Notes: generated by a model not told the origin, from the letters alone. 64,000 nt of DNA from G965267425 sp965267425 (GCA_965267425.1 OZ253959.1:310001-374000); one strand, 5' to 3'. Shown: positions 52,712 through 62,225, numbered from the stretch's first letter. Made by a program: numbers and translations.

Positions 52712-53041
52712 TCAAGGATTTATTTTTTTGTTGTTTTGATGTCGATTGGCGTCACGTGACGTTTTTTTCTCCAGATTTTTTGAGATAACATCTTCAAGAT
52801 CAATACCGGTTTGATTGGCGATACAAACCAATACAAAAAGTACATCGCCCAATTCTTCTGCCAAGTTCAAATCTTCTTCATCTGATTTGTTGGATTGTTC
52901 TCCATATTTTCGTGCGATGATGCGGGATACTTCTCCCACTTCTTCCATTAATAGTGCATTGTTCGTGAGGATATCAAAATAACGTACACCATATTTTTTG
53001 ATCCAATCGTCTATTTTTTGTTGTAGCTCGTTGATTTGCAT
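52712..53041 (-). CDS. MazG-family nucleotide pyrophosphohydrolase
   Basis: A 109-residue all-helical protein. EEVGEVSRIIAR and AEELGDVLFVLVCIANQ give the ExxE...ExxD metal site of the MazG/dUTPase-2 fold. It probably hydrolyses non-canonical NTPs. It lies 10 bases after dtd and ends the minus-strand group. Confidence 0.92.
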   Translation of the reverse strand: MQINELQQKIDDWIKKYGVRYFDILTNNALLMEEVGEVSRIIARKYGEQSNKSDEEDLNLAEELGDVLFVLVCIANQTGIDLEDVISKNLEKKTSRDANRHQNNKKINP

Positions 53042-53051
53042 ATCAATAATC

Positions 53052-53501
53052 CTATTCTTTGTTATGTGTATCCATAGTAATGGTTACCGGGCCATCATTG
53101 GTTAACGAAACATTCATCATAGCTCCAAATTTTCCGGATTGCACATCCATATGCACTGATTTCAGTTTTTCCAAAAATGTATGGTAGAGAGGTTCAGCTA
53201 TTTCAGGCGGTGCGGATTCAATAAATGAAGGCCTGTTTCCTTTTTTTGTGCTTGCGTACAATGTAAATTGACTCACCACTAATATGCCACCGTTTATATC
53301 TTGAACAGATACGTTCATCTTTCCTGCATCATCATTGAATATGCGCATTTTGAGGATTTTAGAAATGAGCCATTCGACATCTTCATAAGAATCCTGAGAT
53401 GTTATTCCGAGTAATATGAGTAATCCTTGAGAAACGGAGGCAAACCGACTGTTATCAATATCTACATGAGCAGATGAAACACGTTGAATGACAGCGCGCA
53501 T
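53052..53501 (-). CDS. dtd: D-aminoacyl-tRNA deacylase
   Basis: A 149-residue enzyme removing D-amino acids from mischarged tRNA. MRAVIQRVSSAHV at the N-terminus, SQFTLYASTKKGNRPSF (SQxT motif) and the MxVSLTNDGPVT motif (the cross-subunit Gly-Pro that rejects L-amino acids is seen here as DGPVT) are present. It begins 3 bases after the TPR/SPOR-like gene. Confidence 0.96.
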   Translation of the reverse strand: MRAVIQRVSSAHVDIDNSRFASVSQGLLILLGITSQDSYEDVEWLISKILKMRIFNDDAGKMNVSVQDINGGILVVSQFTLYASTKKGNRPSFIESAPPEIAEPLYHTFLEKLKSVHMDVQSGKFGAMMNVSLTNDGPVTITMDTHNKE

Positions 53502-53504
53502 GGA

Positions 53505-54653
53505 TTATTGTTCTTGAGCTATTTTCCTGTCAATGTATTCCTTGGCTTGTTTTACCGTAATTTTTTTATCGTAGTTGTATGCTACAACAAAGGAATCATT
53601 AATGCCAACATGCTCGAGATAAGGCTTGGCGGCTACAGCGTCATCATAGGATTCGAAATGCCCAACGGAAAGTAAAGTTAGATCTCCTTGTGTATTTTCT
53701 TTAATGCCATCAATCTTCACGTATTTTTCTGCCATGTCTTGAGGAATGGTATCGCGAAAGGCACCAATTTGTAATCGGAAATGCACCTTTCCACGGATTT
53801 TATTGTGAACAGGGATGTCGTTGACGGTGATAATTTTATCATGAAACCTTCTTTCTTTATTTACATCAACAATAAAAGCATCGGTATAGCCACTTTCAAT
53901 CAATACCCGTTTCACTGTTTCTGCTTGCTGACGTAAGACAAAACTTCCCACCACATATTTAACACGACCATCTTTGGCAATGAAAGCTTCCACATTTTTG
54001 ATATCGTCAAATCCGGTCATTGGAACAAACTTTGAAAACGATCCAACTTGCACACCATAAAGTGGAAGTGGAGTAGTGTATTCAACATCTTGTGTTACAA
54101 ACTTTGCATTTTTGATTTCGTACGGGTCATCTTCGTATTCAGGTTGTTTGAGAATGGTGTCAGGTGCCGCAGCCACTTCTTTGGTTAACTCGAAACATTC
54201 ATTAACCCAAAACTGAGCATCTCGAATATATGCACCACCTATCTTTCCAATTTTTTCCTTGAAGTAATCGTTGGCGCCCTGCGCTTCATAACATCGATGA
54301 TGTTGTGAATAGGCTACTGCTAAGAAGTAATACAGGTGGATGGATGCCTTGTGTTCCTCGGGTGAATCTGGATCATAATCCGGATTGACATAAGGTCTTG
54401 CTTTTTCCAGGTAATAAATGGATTGATCGCTTTTTGGATCTACATCGGTATAACATGCACCAATTAGATACATGATATTGGCATTTTTTGGGTCTTGCTT
54501 GAGCAATTCTTTAAATAACGGCAAAGCCTCCTGAGGCTTAAACATATAAAGCAATTCTTTGGCTTTCAAGAATTTCTTGTGGAACAAATCATTGCGCTGC
54601 GCGTGAGAAACGCAAACAATTAATAGAAATACGATGACCGCTCGAATTTTCAT
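53505..54653 (-). CDS. secreted TPR protein with two SPOR-like domains
   Basis: A 382-residue protein: signal peptide 1-19; TPRs about 24-160 (QEALPLFKELLKQDPKNANIMYLIGACY); a linker; two SPOR-like repeats at about 200-265 (YGVQVGSFSKFVP ... VLIESGYTDAFIVD) and 291-362 (FRLQIGAFRDTIP ... VGINDSFVVA). SPOR domains bind peptidoglycan lacking stem peptides, so a septal or envelope role is possible. The neighbour is a clear paralogue with one SPOR-like repeat. Confidence 0.85.
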   Translation of the reverse strand: MKIRAVIVFLLIVCVSHAQRNDLFHKKFLKAKELLYMFKPQEALPLFKELLKQDPKNANIMYLIGACYTDVDPKSDQSIYYLEKARPYVNPDYDPDSPEEHKASIHLYYFLAVAYSQHHRCYEAQGANDYFKEKIGKIGGAYIRDAQFWVNECFELTKEVAAAPDTILKQPEYEDDPYEIKNAKFVTQDVEYTTPLPLYGVQVGSFSKFVPMTGFDDIKNVEAFIAKDGRVKYVVGSFVLRQQAETVKRVLIESGYTDAFIVDVNKERRFHDKIITVNDIPVHNKIRGKVHFRLQIGAFRDTIPQDMAEKYVKIDGIKENTQGDLTLLSVGHFESYDDAVAAKPYLEHVGINDSFVVAYNYDKKITVKQAKEYIDRKIAQEQ

Positions 54654-54755
54654 GGTATATAAACAAAAATATGCCCTTGAACCGCACAGATTATGCCGTT
54701 AATTGAAACTTTTCAATCACCATGTGTTAATAAAGAAAAAAGGTAAAATCTGGAA

Positions 54756-55664
54756 TTACCGGATCTCGTTTTCGAAATCTCCTCTGTTCATGAGAACAAC
54801 GAACGCATCGGTATATCCACTACGACGCATTTTTTCGCGAAGATTGTCTACTTCTTCCCGTGTATCTACTGAACCTACAACAAATCGCACTAACCCGTCA
54901 TTTCCACGGTATGCACGAACATTTTCAGTACCACTAAATAAATAAGAAGGAATAGAATTGGCGTAAGCTCCAATTTGAACACCGAATTTTTTATGTGCGC
55001 CACTACTGCTAGCACCATCTTCATTAAATCCTTCATCTTCAAATGTGTCACCTACAAATCCATCATCAGAGGCAGGTTCTGAATCAAATGTTTTCACAAT
55101 TGGAGCATTAGGATCCCCGAAATCTTCGTCTTCATTCCATCCGTATGTATCATCGTAAGGTTCAACGGGTGAAGTAGCCAATAATCCTTTCAATTCCTTC
55201 ATTTTGTCAATCCATAATTGTGCATCTCGAAGATATCGTCCGTTGATGGTTCCAGTAAGTTCATGAAATTTATCGTTCGCTTGAGTAGCTGCGTCGAAGT
55301 TAAAACTTTGGGCATACGCAACAGCCAGATAGAAATAGACGTTTTGAGATACTTGCCGTTCTTCGGGGGATCGTGCATCATAATCCAGATTCATTTCCAC
55401 CGTAGCGTTTTCCAAAAGGGTAATTGCACGATTATCTACAACGGGACCCATGGTAAAACAAATGGCTAACAAATATTGGAGATTCGCATTTTCAGGATCT
55501 TTTTCAAGCAAGCCTTCAATTACTGGTGCTGCCAGTTCATATTGAAATTCAGCCATGTAGGCCTTAGCCTTCTTGAATTTTTCAGCGAATTCGGGTGTCA
55601 CTCCTTGCGCGTTTCCTCCCAGCACGCTCCAGACCATTATGAAAACCGCAATATATCTTTTCAT
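54756..55664 (-). CDS. secreted TPR protein with one SPOR-like domain (paralogue)
   Basis: A 302-residue protein with signal peptide (ending NAQ), TPRs (YELAAPVIEGLLEKDPENANLQYLLAICF; YLRDAQLWIDKMKEL), an acidic linker and a single SPOR-like repeat (FGVQIGAYANSIP ... MRRSGYTDAFVVL). It matches the downstream gene along most of its length, including YFYLAVAYAQ and RDAQ segments, so the pair arose by tandem duplication. A 102-base gap separates them. The ATG is preferred over the TTG before it. Confidence 0.83.
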   Translation of the reverse strand: MKRYIAVFIMVWSVLGGNAQGVTPEFAEKFKKAKAYMAEFQYELAAPVIEGLLEKDPENANLQYLLAICFTMGPVVDNRAITLLENATVEMNLDYDARSPEERQVSQNVYFYLAVAYAQSFNFDAATQANDKFHELTGTINGRYLRDAQLWIDKMKELKGLLATSPVEPYDDTYGWNEDEDFGDPNAPIVKTFDSEPASDDGFVGDTFEDEGFNEDGASSSGAHKKFGVQIGAYANSIPSYLFSGTENVRAYRGNDGLVRFVVGSVDTREEVDNLREKMRRSGYTDAFVVLMNRGDFENEIR

Positions 55665-55667
55665 CAA

Positions 55668-55988
55668 TGCAATTATAGCGTTTTCTGTTTAATTACGATA
55701 TGAAACAGATCATAATTCATGTTGTCCAAACAAGGGGTTGTTTACCTCAAATATAGTGTTTTATCTACTTGAAAATAAAAATTAAGAACCATAATGGAAA
55801 CAAAAAAAAGCGAAAAACGTACAATCTTACAAATGCTCTTATTCATCTGAAATAAATTCTTGAGATGTCTTTATAAAGATGAGTTTGGGAGCCAAAATAA
55901 AGCACCGAATGAAAGAAAGTTTACTAAGCACAGGCAACTCAATGACTTCTGAATTCGTTCTTATTATACAACCGCAAATTTAGAAGCC
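55668..55988. other. intergenic stretch without recognised content
   Basis: About 320 AT-rich bases between divergent transcripts. I saw no open reading frame, strong hairpin or known RNA motif. Promoters for both flanking genes must lie here, but no exact TAnnTTTG with a spaced TTG stood out. Confidence 0.6.
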
Positions 55989-56219
55989 ATGGGATCAATC
56001 AATAGATATCAGTTTAAGGCAATGAACAAACGTACTCAATTGCAATATCTCCGGTTACATGGTAAAATATTGCACAGGAGAGCCAGAGGAACCTACGAGA
56101 AGGTTGTTTACCAAGTACGTAATTTCTATATTGAAGTATGGTTGGATCACAATGCCAACCGAGTGGAGAATCTTACATTGTTCAAAGATGATTCACTCTT
56201 GAAATTTGCTGCAGCTTAG
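55989..56219 (+). CDS. small conserved-looking protein of unknown function
   Basis: A 76-residue protein. The two halves are a basic helix (NKRTQLQYLRLHGKILHRRA) and a beta part (KVVYQVRNFYIEVWLDHNANRVENLTLF). The YQVRNFYIEVWLDHNANRVE strand pair resembles small cytoplasmic proteins seen in other Flavobacteriia, so I take it as real. Its stop overlaps the convergent stress-protein gene by 4 bases. Confidence 0.7.
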   Translation: MGSINRYQFKAMNKRTQLQYLRLHGKILHRRARGTYEKVVYQVRNFYIEVWLDHNANRVENLTLFKDDSLLKFAAA

Positions 56220-57076
56220 GATTTTTCCGTTTGCTTTTCCAAGGTGTGGTCATTGTAAGTCATCAATGGAATTGACGTATGATGGTTAAATTTTGTCACA
56301 AGATCTTTGTGAAACCAATGATAAAAAACACCCTGCTCTTTTTCCCTCATCACCAATAAATTAGCATTGTCTTTCTCAACAAAATCTACAATGGACTCAA
56401 AAGTGTCTTTGTAGGTGGTTGATTGACGTTTCAGTTTTGGATAGGCGACTTCTTTTTCCAGCATTGCTTTGAATTCTTCAGCATCTTCTTGTTGTGTCAT
56501 GGTATCTTCACTAAATGAATGCACCACATGAATAACGGAATCCATGCTTTCAGCCAACGGAATCATACTTTTGACAAGTTGAATATCGAGCTCCTCCAAA
56601 TCACTGGCATATACTATATTATCGGGTAAATTGAATTCAAATTCTTCTGGGACACTGATCACCGGTGCATTTGCATTTCGAATCACGTGTGTGGCTGTTC
56701 GCCCGAAAAGAAAATCTTCCAAGCTTCTGTTGTGCCTTGTACCTTGGACAATAAAGGATATGTCTGTTTCATCCATTACTTCATTGATGGCCTCGGTAAC
56801 TTCTCCCATTTTGACCATGGTTCGTAATGTTAGATTTTTTCTAACATCGGCTGATATATTGGATAATGAATCATCCAATTGCAACATGAGTGAGGCTTTA
56901 ACACCACTTTTTTCCTCAACGTAATAATCGGGTCCGTCCATACCAATAATGGGAGGAGGAACGTAAGCATGCAATATGATAAGTTCCTGATTCAACGCTT
57001 TAGCAAGTCCACTGGCATAAGTAATTGCATTGTCAGCGCCCTTTGAAAAGTCTGTAAGTGCGAGGATTGTTTTCAT
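56216..57076 (-). CDS. universal stress protein, tandem UspA domains
   Basis: A 286-residue protein of two UspA units. The first starts MKTILALTDFSKGADNAITYASGLAKALNQELIILHAY and ends FIVQGTRHNRSLEDFLFGRTATHVIRNANAPVISVP, the ATP-binding GxRx...G(R/S)T region. The second (NIVYASDLEELDIQLVKSM...) keeps the fold but not the nucleotide motif. Single-gene unit. Confidence 0.93.
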   Translation of the reverse strand: MKTILALTDFSKGADNAITYASGLAKALNQELIILHAYVPPPIIGMDGPDYYVEEKSGVKASLMLQLDDSLSNISADVRKNLTLRTMVKMGEVTEAINEVMDETDISFIVQGTRHNRSLEDFLFGRTATHVIRNANAPVISVPEEFEFNLPDNIVYASDLEELDIQLVKSMIPLAESMDSVIHVVHSFSEDTMTQQEDAEEFKAMLEKEVAYPKLKRQSTTYKDTFESIVDFVEKDNANLLVMREKEQGVFYHWFHKDLVTKFNHHTSIPLMTYNDHTLEKQTEKS

Positions 57077-57199
57077 TTTTCTTGGATTGAAGTGTTAAGA
57101 TCTCAAGAAAAAGCGTTGAAAATCAGGACATGAATTAGGTTAGAACATGATTTAGCTCACATTCTATTATACAGTTTAAAAAAATCAGGGGTGTAAGAA

Positions 57200-57448
57200 T
57201 TATTCCAAAGGCTCAACAGCCTTTATTTCCGGAGCCACTTTTTTAACTGCTTCTTCAATGCCTGCTTTGATGGTGTTGTCTCTCAGAGAACAAGTTTTGC
57301 AAGCTCCAATGAGTTCTACTCTGGCAATGTAGTCGTTATCAATGCCTACCAAACGAATGTCACCGCTATCTGCCTCAAAGAAGGGACGCAATTGGGCAAT
57401 GGCTGCTTCAATTCGCGCTGTTAACTCACTATTTTCAATGAACTGCAT
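57200..57448 (-). CDS. NifU C-terminal-domain (Nfu) iron-sulfur carrier
   Basis: An 82-residue protein, one Nfu domain with the cluster-binding Cys50-x-x-Cys53 in IGACKTCSLRDNTIK. It delivers Fe-S clusters to target enzymes. It lies 3 bases after mrp, itself an Fe-S carrier ATPase, so the two form a cluster-transfer unit. Confidence 0.95.
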   Translation of the reverse strand: MQFIENSELTARIEAAIAQLRPFFEADSGDIRLVGIDNDYIARVELIGACKTCSLRDNTIKAGIEEAVKKVAPEIKAVEPLE

Positions 57449-57451
57449 AGG

Positions 57452-58573
57452 TTATTCCGCACAACCATCCATGGTTGTGATTTCAACTAGTTTGGTTGGT
57501 GATTTTTGGTTTCGTTCTTCTGTTTGTTCGATTATGTTTTCTACACATTGTGTAAATGCACTTGATTGTGTGGTCTTATCTTGCAATATGGCCGGTCTTC
57601 CAACATCAGCAGATTCTCTAATACTTTGAACTATTGGAATTTGACCTAATAGGGACATATTCAAACTTTCCGCCAAATTTTTAGTACCATCTTTTCCGAA
57701 GATATAGTACTTATTATCGGGTAATTCCTCTGGAGTGAAATAAGCCATATTTTCAATCAACCCTAAAACGGGCACGTTTATTTGTTCCAAATTAAACATA
57801 CCAATCGCCTTTCGCGCGTCAATAAGGGCCATTTCTTGAGGCGTACTTACCACAACGGCTCCTGTAATAGGAACAGACTGAACCAACGACAAGTGAATGT
57901 CTCCTGTTCCAGGAGGCAAATCAATAATCATATAGTCTAGTTCACCCCAATCTGCATCAGAAAACATTTGTTTCAGTGCCTTCGAAGCCATTGGACCCCT
58001 CCATACAACGGCTTGGTCTGTGTCAGCGAAAAATCCTATGGAGAGCATTTTCACTCCATAACTTTCCACAGGCACAATCAAATTTTTACCATTGGAATCT
58101 TTTACAGTTGGCTTTTCTTTTACCACATCAAACATGAGCGGGATAGAAGGTCCATAAATGTCAGCATCAACCATACCTACTTTAAATCCTTTGGCGGCCA
58201 AACCAACTGCAATGTTTGCAGATACCGTAGATTTTCCGACACCTCCTTTCCCTGAAGCCACAGCAATAATATTTTTGACCCCAGGCAATAAATTGGTTGT
58301 AGGCGGAAGGTTGCTTTCTTTTGCTTTAACAGGATGTGCATTTATGGTGATTTGGAATCCGTCTCCCAAAAATCGTTTGATTTGATGCTCACAGGCATCC
58401 CCCATATTCTTTCGATTGTGCATAGCCGGATTGTGCAATGCAAGATCAAAAGTCAACTTTCCTTCTTCCAAGGAAACATTGCTTACCTGATTCAATGAGA
58501 CAACGTCACTATTTTGTCCTGGCTCGGTAACAAATGATAATGCTTTTAAAACGTCTTCGTTGGTGTGGTTCAT
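57452..58573 (-). CDS. mrp: Mrp/ApbC-family Fe-S cluster carrier ATPase
   Basis: A 373-residue protein. Residues 1-85 form a DUF59/MIP18 domain; then the P-loop GKGGVGKST (108-116), a deviant Walker A of the ParA/MinD type, and YMIIDLPPGTGDIHLSL. Only one cysteine is visible at the C-terminus (DGCAE) rather than a CxxC pair. Operon with nfu downstream and the alkyltransferase-like gene upstream. Confidence 0.96.
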   Translation of the reverse strand: MNHTNEDVLKALSFVTEPGQNSDVVSLNQVSNVSLEEGKLTFDLALHNPAMHNRKNMGDACEHQIKRFLGDGFQITINAHPVKAKESNLPPTTNLLPGVKNIIAVASGKGGVGKSTVSANIAVGLAAKGFKVGMVDADIYGPSIPLMFDVVKEKPTVKDSNGKNLIVPVESYGVKMLSIGFFADTDQAVVWRGPMASKALKQMFSDADWGELDYMIIDLPPGTGDIHLSLVQSVPITGAVVVSTPQEMALIDARKAIGMFNLEQINVPVLGLIENMAYFTPEELPDNKYYIFGKDGTKNLAESLNMSLLGQIPIVQSIRESADVGRPAILQDKTTQSSAFTQCVENIIEQTEERNQKSPTKLVEITTMDGCAE

Positions 58574-58616
58574 GAACTCTGAAATAGAATGTAAAATTAT
58601 GAATTATTCATGAAGG

Positions 58617-58979
58617 TTATTCATGTGTTTCCACATCCAATTCCAGCAGGGGATCCCAAAATAATTGGTTAAAATTCTGAATCTTGTCATTCACCACCAC
58701 AACACCTTCTTTTTCCAACAAGTTTTGCATGGTATCAATGGATTCAAAATGAAATTTTCCAGTGAGCATTCCCATTCTATTCACCACTCGATGGGCAGGA
58801 ATGTTGTCAGGTTGTTGATGGGCATTGTTCATGGCCCAACCTACCATCCTAGCACCCCTCGTTTGTCCCAGGTATTTAGCAATGGCTCCATAACTGGAAA
58901 CCCTGCCTTTTGGAATGAGCTTAACCACTTGATACACCATTTCAAAAAAGTCCTTATTTTTTTCAGATAGTTTCGCCAA
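58617..58979 (-). CDS. alkyltransferase-like protein (MGMT fold, no catalytic Cys)
   Basis: A 120-residue protein of the O6-methylguanine-DNA methyltransferase DNA-binding domain: RVSSYGAIAKYLGQTRGARMVGWAMNN with the Arg finger and IPAHRVVNRMG. The PCHR active site is PAHR (Ala62), so it cannot take up alkyl groups. ATL proteins bind alkylated guanines and hand them to nucleotide excision repair. The start is TTG. It lies 5 bases after trmB. Confidence 0.92.
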   Translation of the reverse strand: MAKLSEKNKDFFEMVYQVVKLIPKGRVSSYGAIAKYLGQTRGARMVGWAMNNAHQQPDNIPAHRVVNRMGMLTGKFHFESIDTMQNLLEKEGVVVVNDKIQNFNQLFWDPLLELDVETHE

Positions 58980-58984
58980 TATAT

Positions 58985-59674
58985 CTACGATTTATTCAAT
59001 GTGAATTGCAAGTAGCAGATTTTTTTCCCTTGGGCACTAAATAGTTTTTCATAGTGTGTCTGGATGGTAACCAATTCTTTTTCAGGAAGCTGATCTGTTG
59101 ATTCTTGGTATAAATCAGAAGTGGAAAACAAAATAGGATCTTTTGTAATTTCCAATTGTTCAAGTGTGTAATCGTACAATTCTCTTGAATCAGTTTTTAA
59201 ATTTACTGTCCCGCCTTCAACCAACATATCACGATAGTAGGTTAAAAACCTGGGTGAAGTAAGACGTTTTCGTTCACGGCTACTTTTTAATTGTGGGTCA
59301 GGAAAAGTGATCCAGATTTCATGAATTTCATTCTTGTCAAAAAAAGAAGGTAAAAATTCAATTTTGGTACGAAGAAATCGTGTATTTGAAACTCCATCTT
59401 CAAGAGACGTTTTGGCACCTCGCCACATTCTTGCTCCTTTAATGTCAATGCCTATGAAATTTTTGTTGGGATATTTTTTAGCGAGGGCAACTGTGTATTC
59501 ACCCTTTCCACAGCCTAATTCCAATACTATGGGCGCATTATCCTTAAAAACTAATGATTTCCATTTGCCAAAAAAGTCATGTTTTTTATCCAATAACAAA
59601 TGAAATGCAGGCTGAATAACATTTGGAAATGTTTTCATCTCAGCAAAACGCATCAGTTTCATTTTTCCACTCAT
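58985..59674 (-). CDS. trmB: tRNA (guanine-N7-)-methyltransferase
   Basis: A 229-residue SAM enzyme forming m7G46 in tRNA. LELGCGKGEYTVALAKKYP is the SAM site, GIDIKGARMWRGA follows, and WITFPDPQLKSSRERKRLTSPRFL is the TrmB signature region. First gene of the trmB - ATL - mrp - nfu group. Confidence 0.96.
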   Translation of the reverse strand: MSGKMKLMRFAEMKTFPNVIQPAFHLLLDKKHDFFGKWKSLVFKDNAPIVLELGCGKGEYTVALAKKYPNKNFIGIDIKGARMWRGAKTSLEDGVSNTRFLRTKIEFLPSFFDKNEIHEIWITFPDPQLKSSRERKRLTSPRFLTYYRDMLVEGGTVNLKTDSRELYDYTLEQLEITKDPILFSTSDLYQESTDQLPEKELVTIQTHYEKLFSAQGKKICYLQFTLNKS

Positions 59675-59780
59675 TCTACAATCAATTGGAACGCTTCGGA
59701 TTAAAAAAGCGTTTGAAATTACTTTTATTCTTACAGAGAAGAAACTCTGTTGTCAGTTTTTTTACTTTATTTGAATTGAT

Positions 59781-61463
59781 TTGAACTCCATTCTTCAAAT
59801 AGTCGATTTAGTCATTGGATTTTCATCAGATGACTCTCATAAAGAAGCAGTTAAGGGCTTACAACTTTCGTTGCAAAAAGGTGATACGTTGGCTGTGGTA
59901 GGTGAATCTGGCTCGGGAAAATCGGTTAGTTCATTTTCCATAATGAGACTCTTGCAAGCTCCTGGATTGGAAATATCGGGAAAGGTTCTCTTCGACCATG
60001 CTGGTGAATTGACAGACATGTTGACCATTGAAGAGAAAGTACTGCGTAAAATCAGAGGTAATGAAATAGGAATGGTTTTTCAGGAACCGCTTACTTCTTT
60101 AAACCCTGTTATACCATGTGGTAAACAGGTAGCAGAGGTGCTGAGGAATCATACCACATTGGGAAAGAAAGCAATCAAAAACAGGGTTTTGGAGATGTTC
60201 AAAGAAGTACGACTTCCAGATCCCGAGCGTGCCTTCCATGCTTATCCTCATGAATTATCAGGAGGGCAAAAACAGCGTGTTGTCATTGCAATGGCACTCA
60301 TCTGTGAACCTAAGTTATTGATCGCAGATGAACCGACAACGGCTCTTGATGTAAGTGTGCAAAAAACCATTGTTGACTTGCTGAAATCGTTGCAAGAGAA
60401 ATATGAAATGGCCATGATTTTTATTACGCATGATTTATCTCTTGCGGCAGAAATTGCACAAGACGTAATAGTGATGAGGCATGGTGAAATTGTTGAGGCC
60501 GGAAAAATAAGTGAAGTTTTTCGCCATCCGAAAGCCAATTATACCAAAGGATTGTTAGCATGTCGTCCAGGTTTGGACAAACCGTTAGAACGACTTCCCG
60601 TCGTTGCTGACTTTGAACAACAAAAAAAGGTAAATGATCAGCTTCGTTCTCCACGAGAATATGCGGATGGTGAGGAGCCTATTTTATCCATTCGGAAGCT
60701 GAGTAAAAGTTTTCCTGTGGGTTCCGGATGGTTTGGTAACCATGCGTATGTGCAAGCATTGCAAAATATTTCATTTGATGTCTTTGCAAATGAAACATTA
60801 GGAATAGTAGGGGAGTCAGGTTGCGGAAAAAGCACTTTGGGTAGAAGTATAACCGGATTGATTAAACCGGAAACAGGAGAGATTGCATATGGGGGAAAAA
60901 ATGTGCTGAATTTTTCTTCAAAAGAATGGTTGAATTATCGAAAAGATGTTCAAATCATCTTTCAGGATCCTTATTCTTCCTTGAACCCAAAGCAATGCAT
61001 TGGTGATGCCATTGCGGAACCAATGAAAGTTCATTCAAACTTGTCGAAAGCAGCAATTATCAATAAAACCAAAGATTTATTGGAAAAAGTAGGATTGGAG
61101 CGCGGTCATTTTTCACGCTATCCACATGAATTTTCTGGTGGTCAAAGACAACGAATTGGAATAGCAAGAGCCCTGGCCGTTGAACCTAAAATTATTGTGT
61201 GTGACGAATCGGTTTCAGCCCTGGATGTTTCTGTTCAGGCACAAGTTTTGAATTTGCTCAGTGATTTAAAAGAAGAATACAATCTCAGTTATTTATTCGT
61301 ATCACATGATCTTTCCGTCATCAGGCACATCAGCGATAGAATATTGGTCATGAGAGAAGGAAAAATTGAAGAACTAGGTTTGGCCGAATCAGTTTATGAA
61401 AACCCGGACTCAGCATATACCAAAATGCTCTTAAATTCTATTCCGGGAAGCACTTTTAGCTAA
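59781..61463 (+). CDS. fused peptide ABC transporter ATP-binding protein (two NBDs)
   Basis: A 560-residue DppD-DppF/YejF-like fusion. NBD1: Walker A GESGSGKS (41-48), signature LSGGQKQR, Walker B LLIADEPTTALD. NBD2: Walker A GESGCGKS (344-351), signature FSGGQRQR, Walker B IIVCDESVSALD (Glu replaced by Asp-Glu order as usual). It energises a di-/oligopeptide or microcin-type importer; the permease genes are not adjacent. The start is TTG because a stop lies 7 bases upstream and no ATG is in frame. Confidence 0.95.
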   Translation: MNSILQIVDLVIGFSSDDSHKEAVKGLQLSLQKGDTLAVVGESGSGKSVSSFSIMRLLQAPGLEISGKVLFDHAGELTDMLTIEEKVLRKIRGNEIGMVFQEPLTSLNPVIPCGKQVAEVLRNHTTLGKKAIKNRVLEMFKEVRLPDPERAFHAYPHELSGGQKQRVVIAMALICEPKLLIADEPTTALDVSVQKTIVDLLKSLQEKYEMAMIFITHDLSLAAEIAQDVIVMRHGEIVEAGKISEVFRHPKANYTKGLLACRPGLDKPLERLPVVADFEQQKKVNDQLRSPREYADGEEPILSIRKLSKSFPVGSGWFGNHAYVQALQNISFDVFANETLGIVGESGCGKSTLGRSITGLIKPETGEIAYGGKNVLNFSSKEWLNYRKDVQIIFQDPYSSLNPKQCIGDAIAEPMKVHSNLSKAAIINKTKDLLEKVGLERGHFSRYPHEFSGGQRQRIGIARALAVEPKIIVCDESVSALDVSVQAQVLNLLSDLKEEYNLSYLFVSHDLSVIRHISDRILVMREGKIEELGLAESVYENPDSAYTKMLLNSIPGSTFS

Positions 61464-62215
61464 CTTTTCCGATAGGTTCGTTTTATTCTCCATAAATCAA
61501 ATGGAACCTGAAGCAGGTCGAGGAAGGTTATTTTAGACTGCCCTTTTTCCTCCCAGGAAGTCACAGGAATTTCCATTACATGATCTTCCATTTTTTCACG
61601 GCTATACAAGTTGATCAATCTAAAAAAGATTTCCACATCAAATAACCACTTGCTCTTAAAGGAGTCAGAGAAAATAGTTTTTGCAATTTGTGCATTGAAA
61701 ATTTTGGCACCACATTGTGTATCATAGATGGCAATACTGAGCGATTCGCTTATCATGGTTGCGATTATTCTTCCAAAATAATGTCGGTAGGTATAACGCT
61801 TTATTCGGGTGCTCCCATATAATTTGATGCGTGATCCTGCCACAAAAGACAAGGCTTCATTGGCATCCATCAAAGAAGCAAAACGAACAATTTCGGACAA
61901 TGGGGTCGATAGATCCGCATCCAAATAGGCAATGTATTTAGAATCGGAATGTTGAGTAGTGATGATGTTCAGCACACCTTGCCTTACTGCTTCTGCTTTC
62001 CCAGCGTTTTTTTCCAAGTTTAAGACAGACGTATTCGATGAAAACTCAGCGGATAAATTTGATAAAACATCCAAGGTCTTATCGGTGCTTCCATCATTCA
62101 CAAACAACAAATGAACTTGCGGATGTTCTTTTAAGAAACGTTGATAATCTGCTACAGGGAATCTTTTGGATTCGTTGTAACATGGAATAACAATGGCAAC
62201 TGAAGAAGCTGTCAA
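61460..62215 (-). CDS. family 2 glycosyltransferase, dolichyl-phosphate glucosyltransferase-like
   Basis: A 251-residue GT-A enzyme. VAIVIPCYNESKRF, LFVNDGSTD and AYLDADLSTP (DxD metal site) are the GT2 motifs; GSRIKLYGSTRIKRYTYRHYFGRI and YDTQCGAKIF match the ALG5/polyprenyl-phosphate type. It would charge undecaprenyl phosphate with a sugar. The start is TTG, 10 bases behind scoB. Confidence 0.9.
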   Translation of the reverse strand: MTASSVAIVIPCYNESKRFPVADYQRFLKEHPQVHLLFVNDGSTDKTLDVLSNLSAEFSSNTSVLNLEKNAGKAEAVRQGVLNIITTQHSDSKYIAYLDADLSTPLSEIVRFASLMDANEALSFVAGSRIKLYGSTRIKRYTYRHYFGRIIATMISESLSIAIYDTQCGAKIFNAQIAKTIFSDSFKSKWLFDVEIFFRLINLYSREKMEDHVMEIPVTSWEEKGQSKITFLDLLQVPFDLWRIKRTYRKS

Positions 62216-62225
62216 GGGGGTATGC

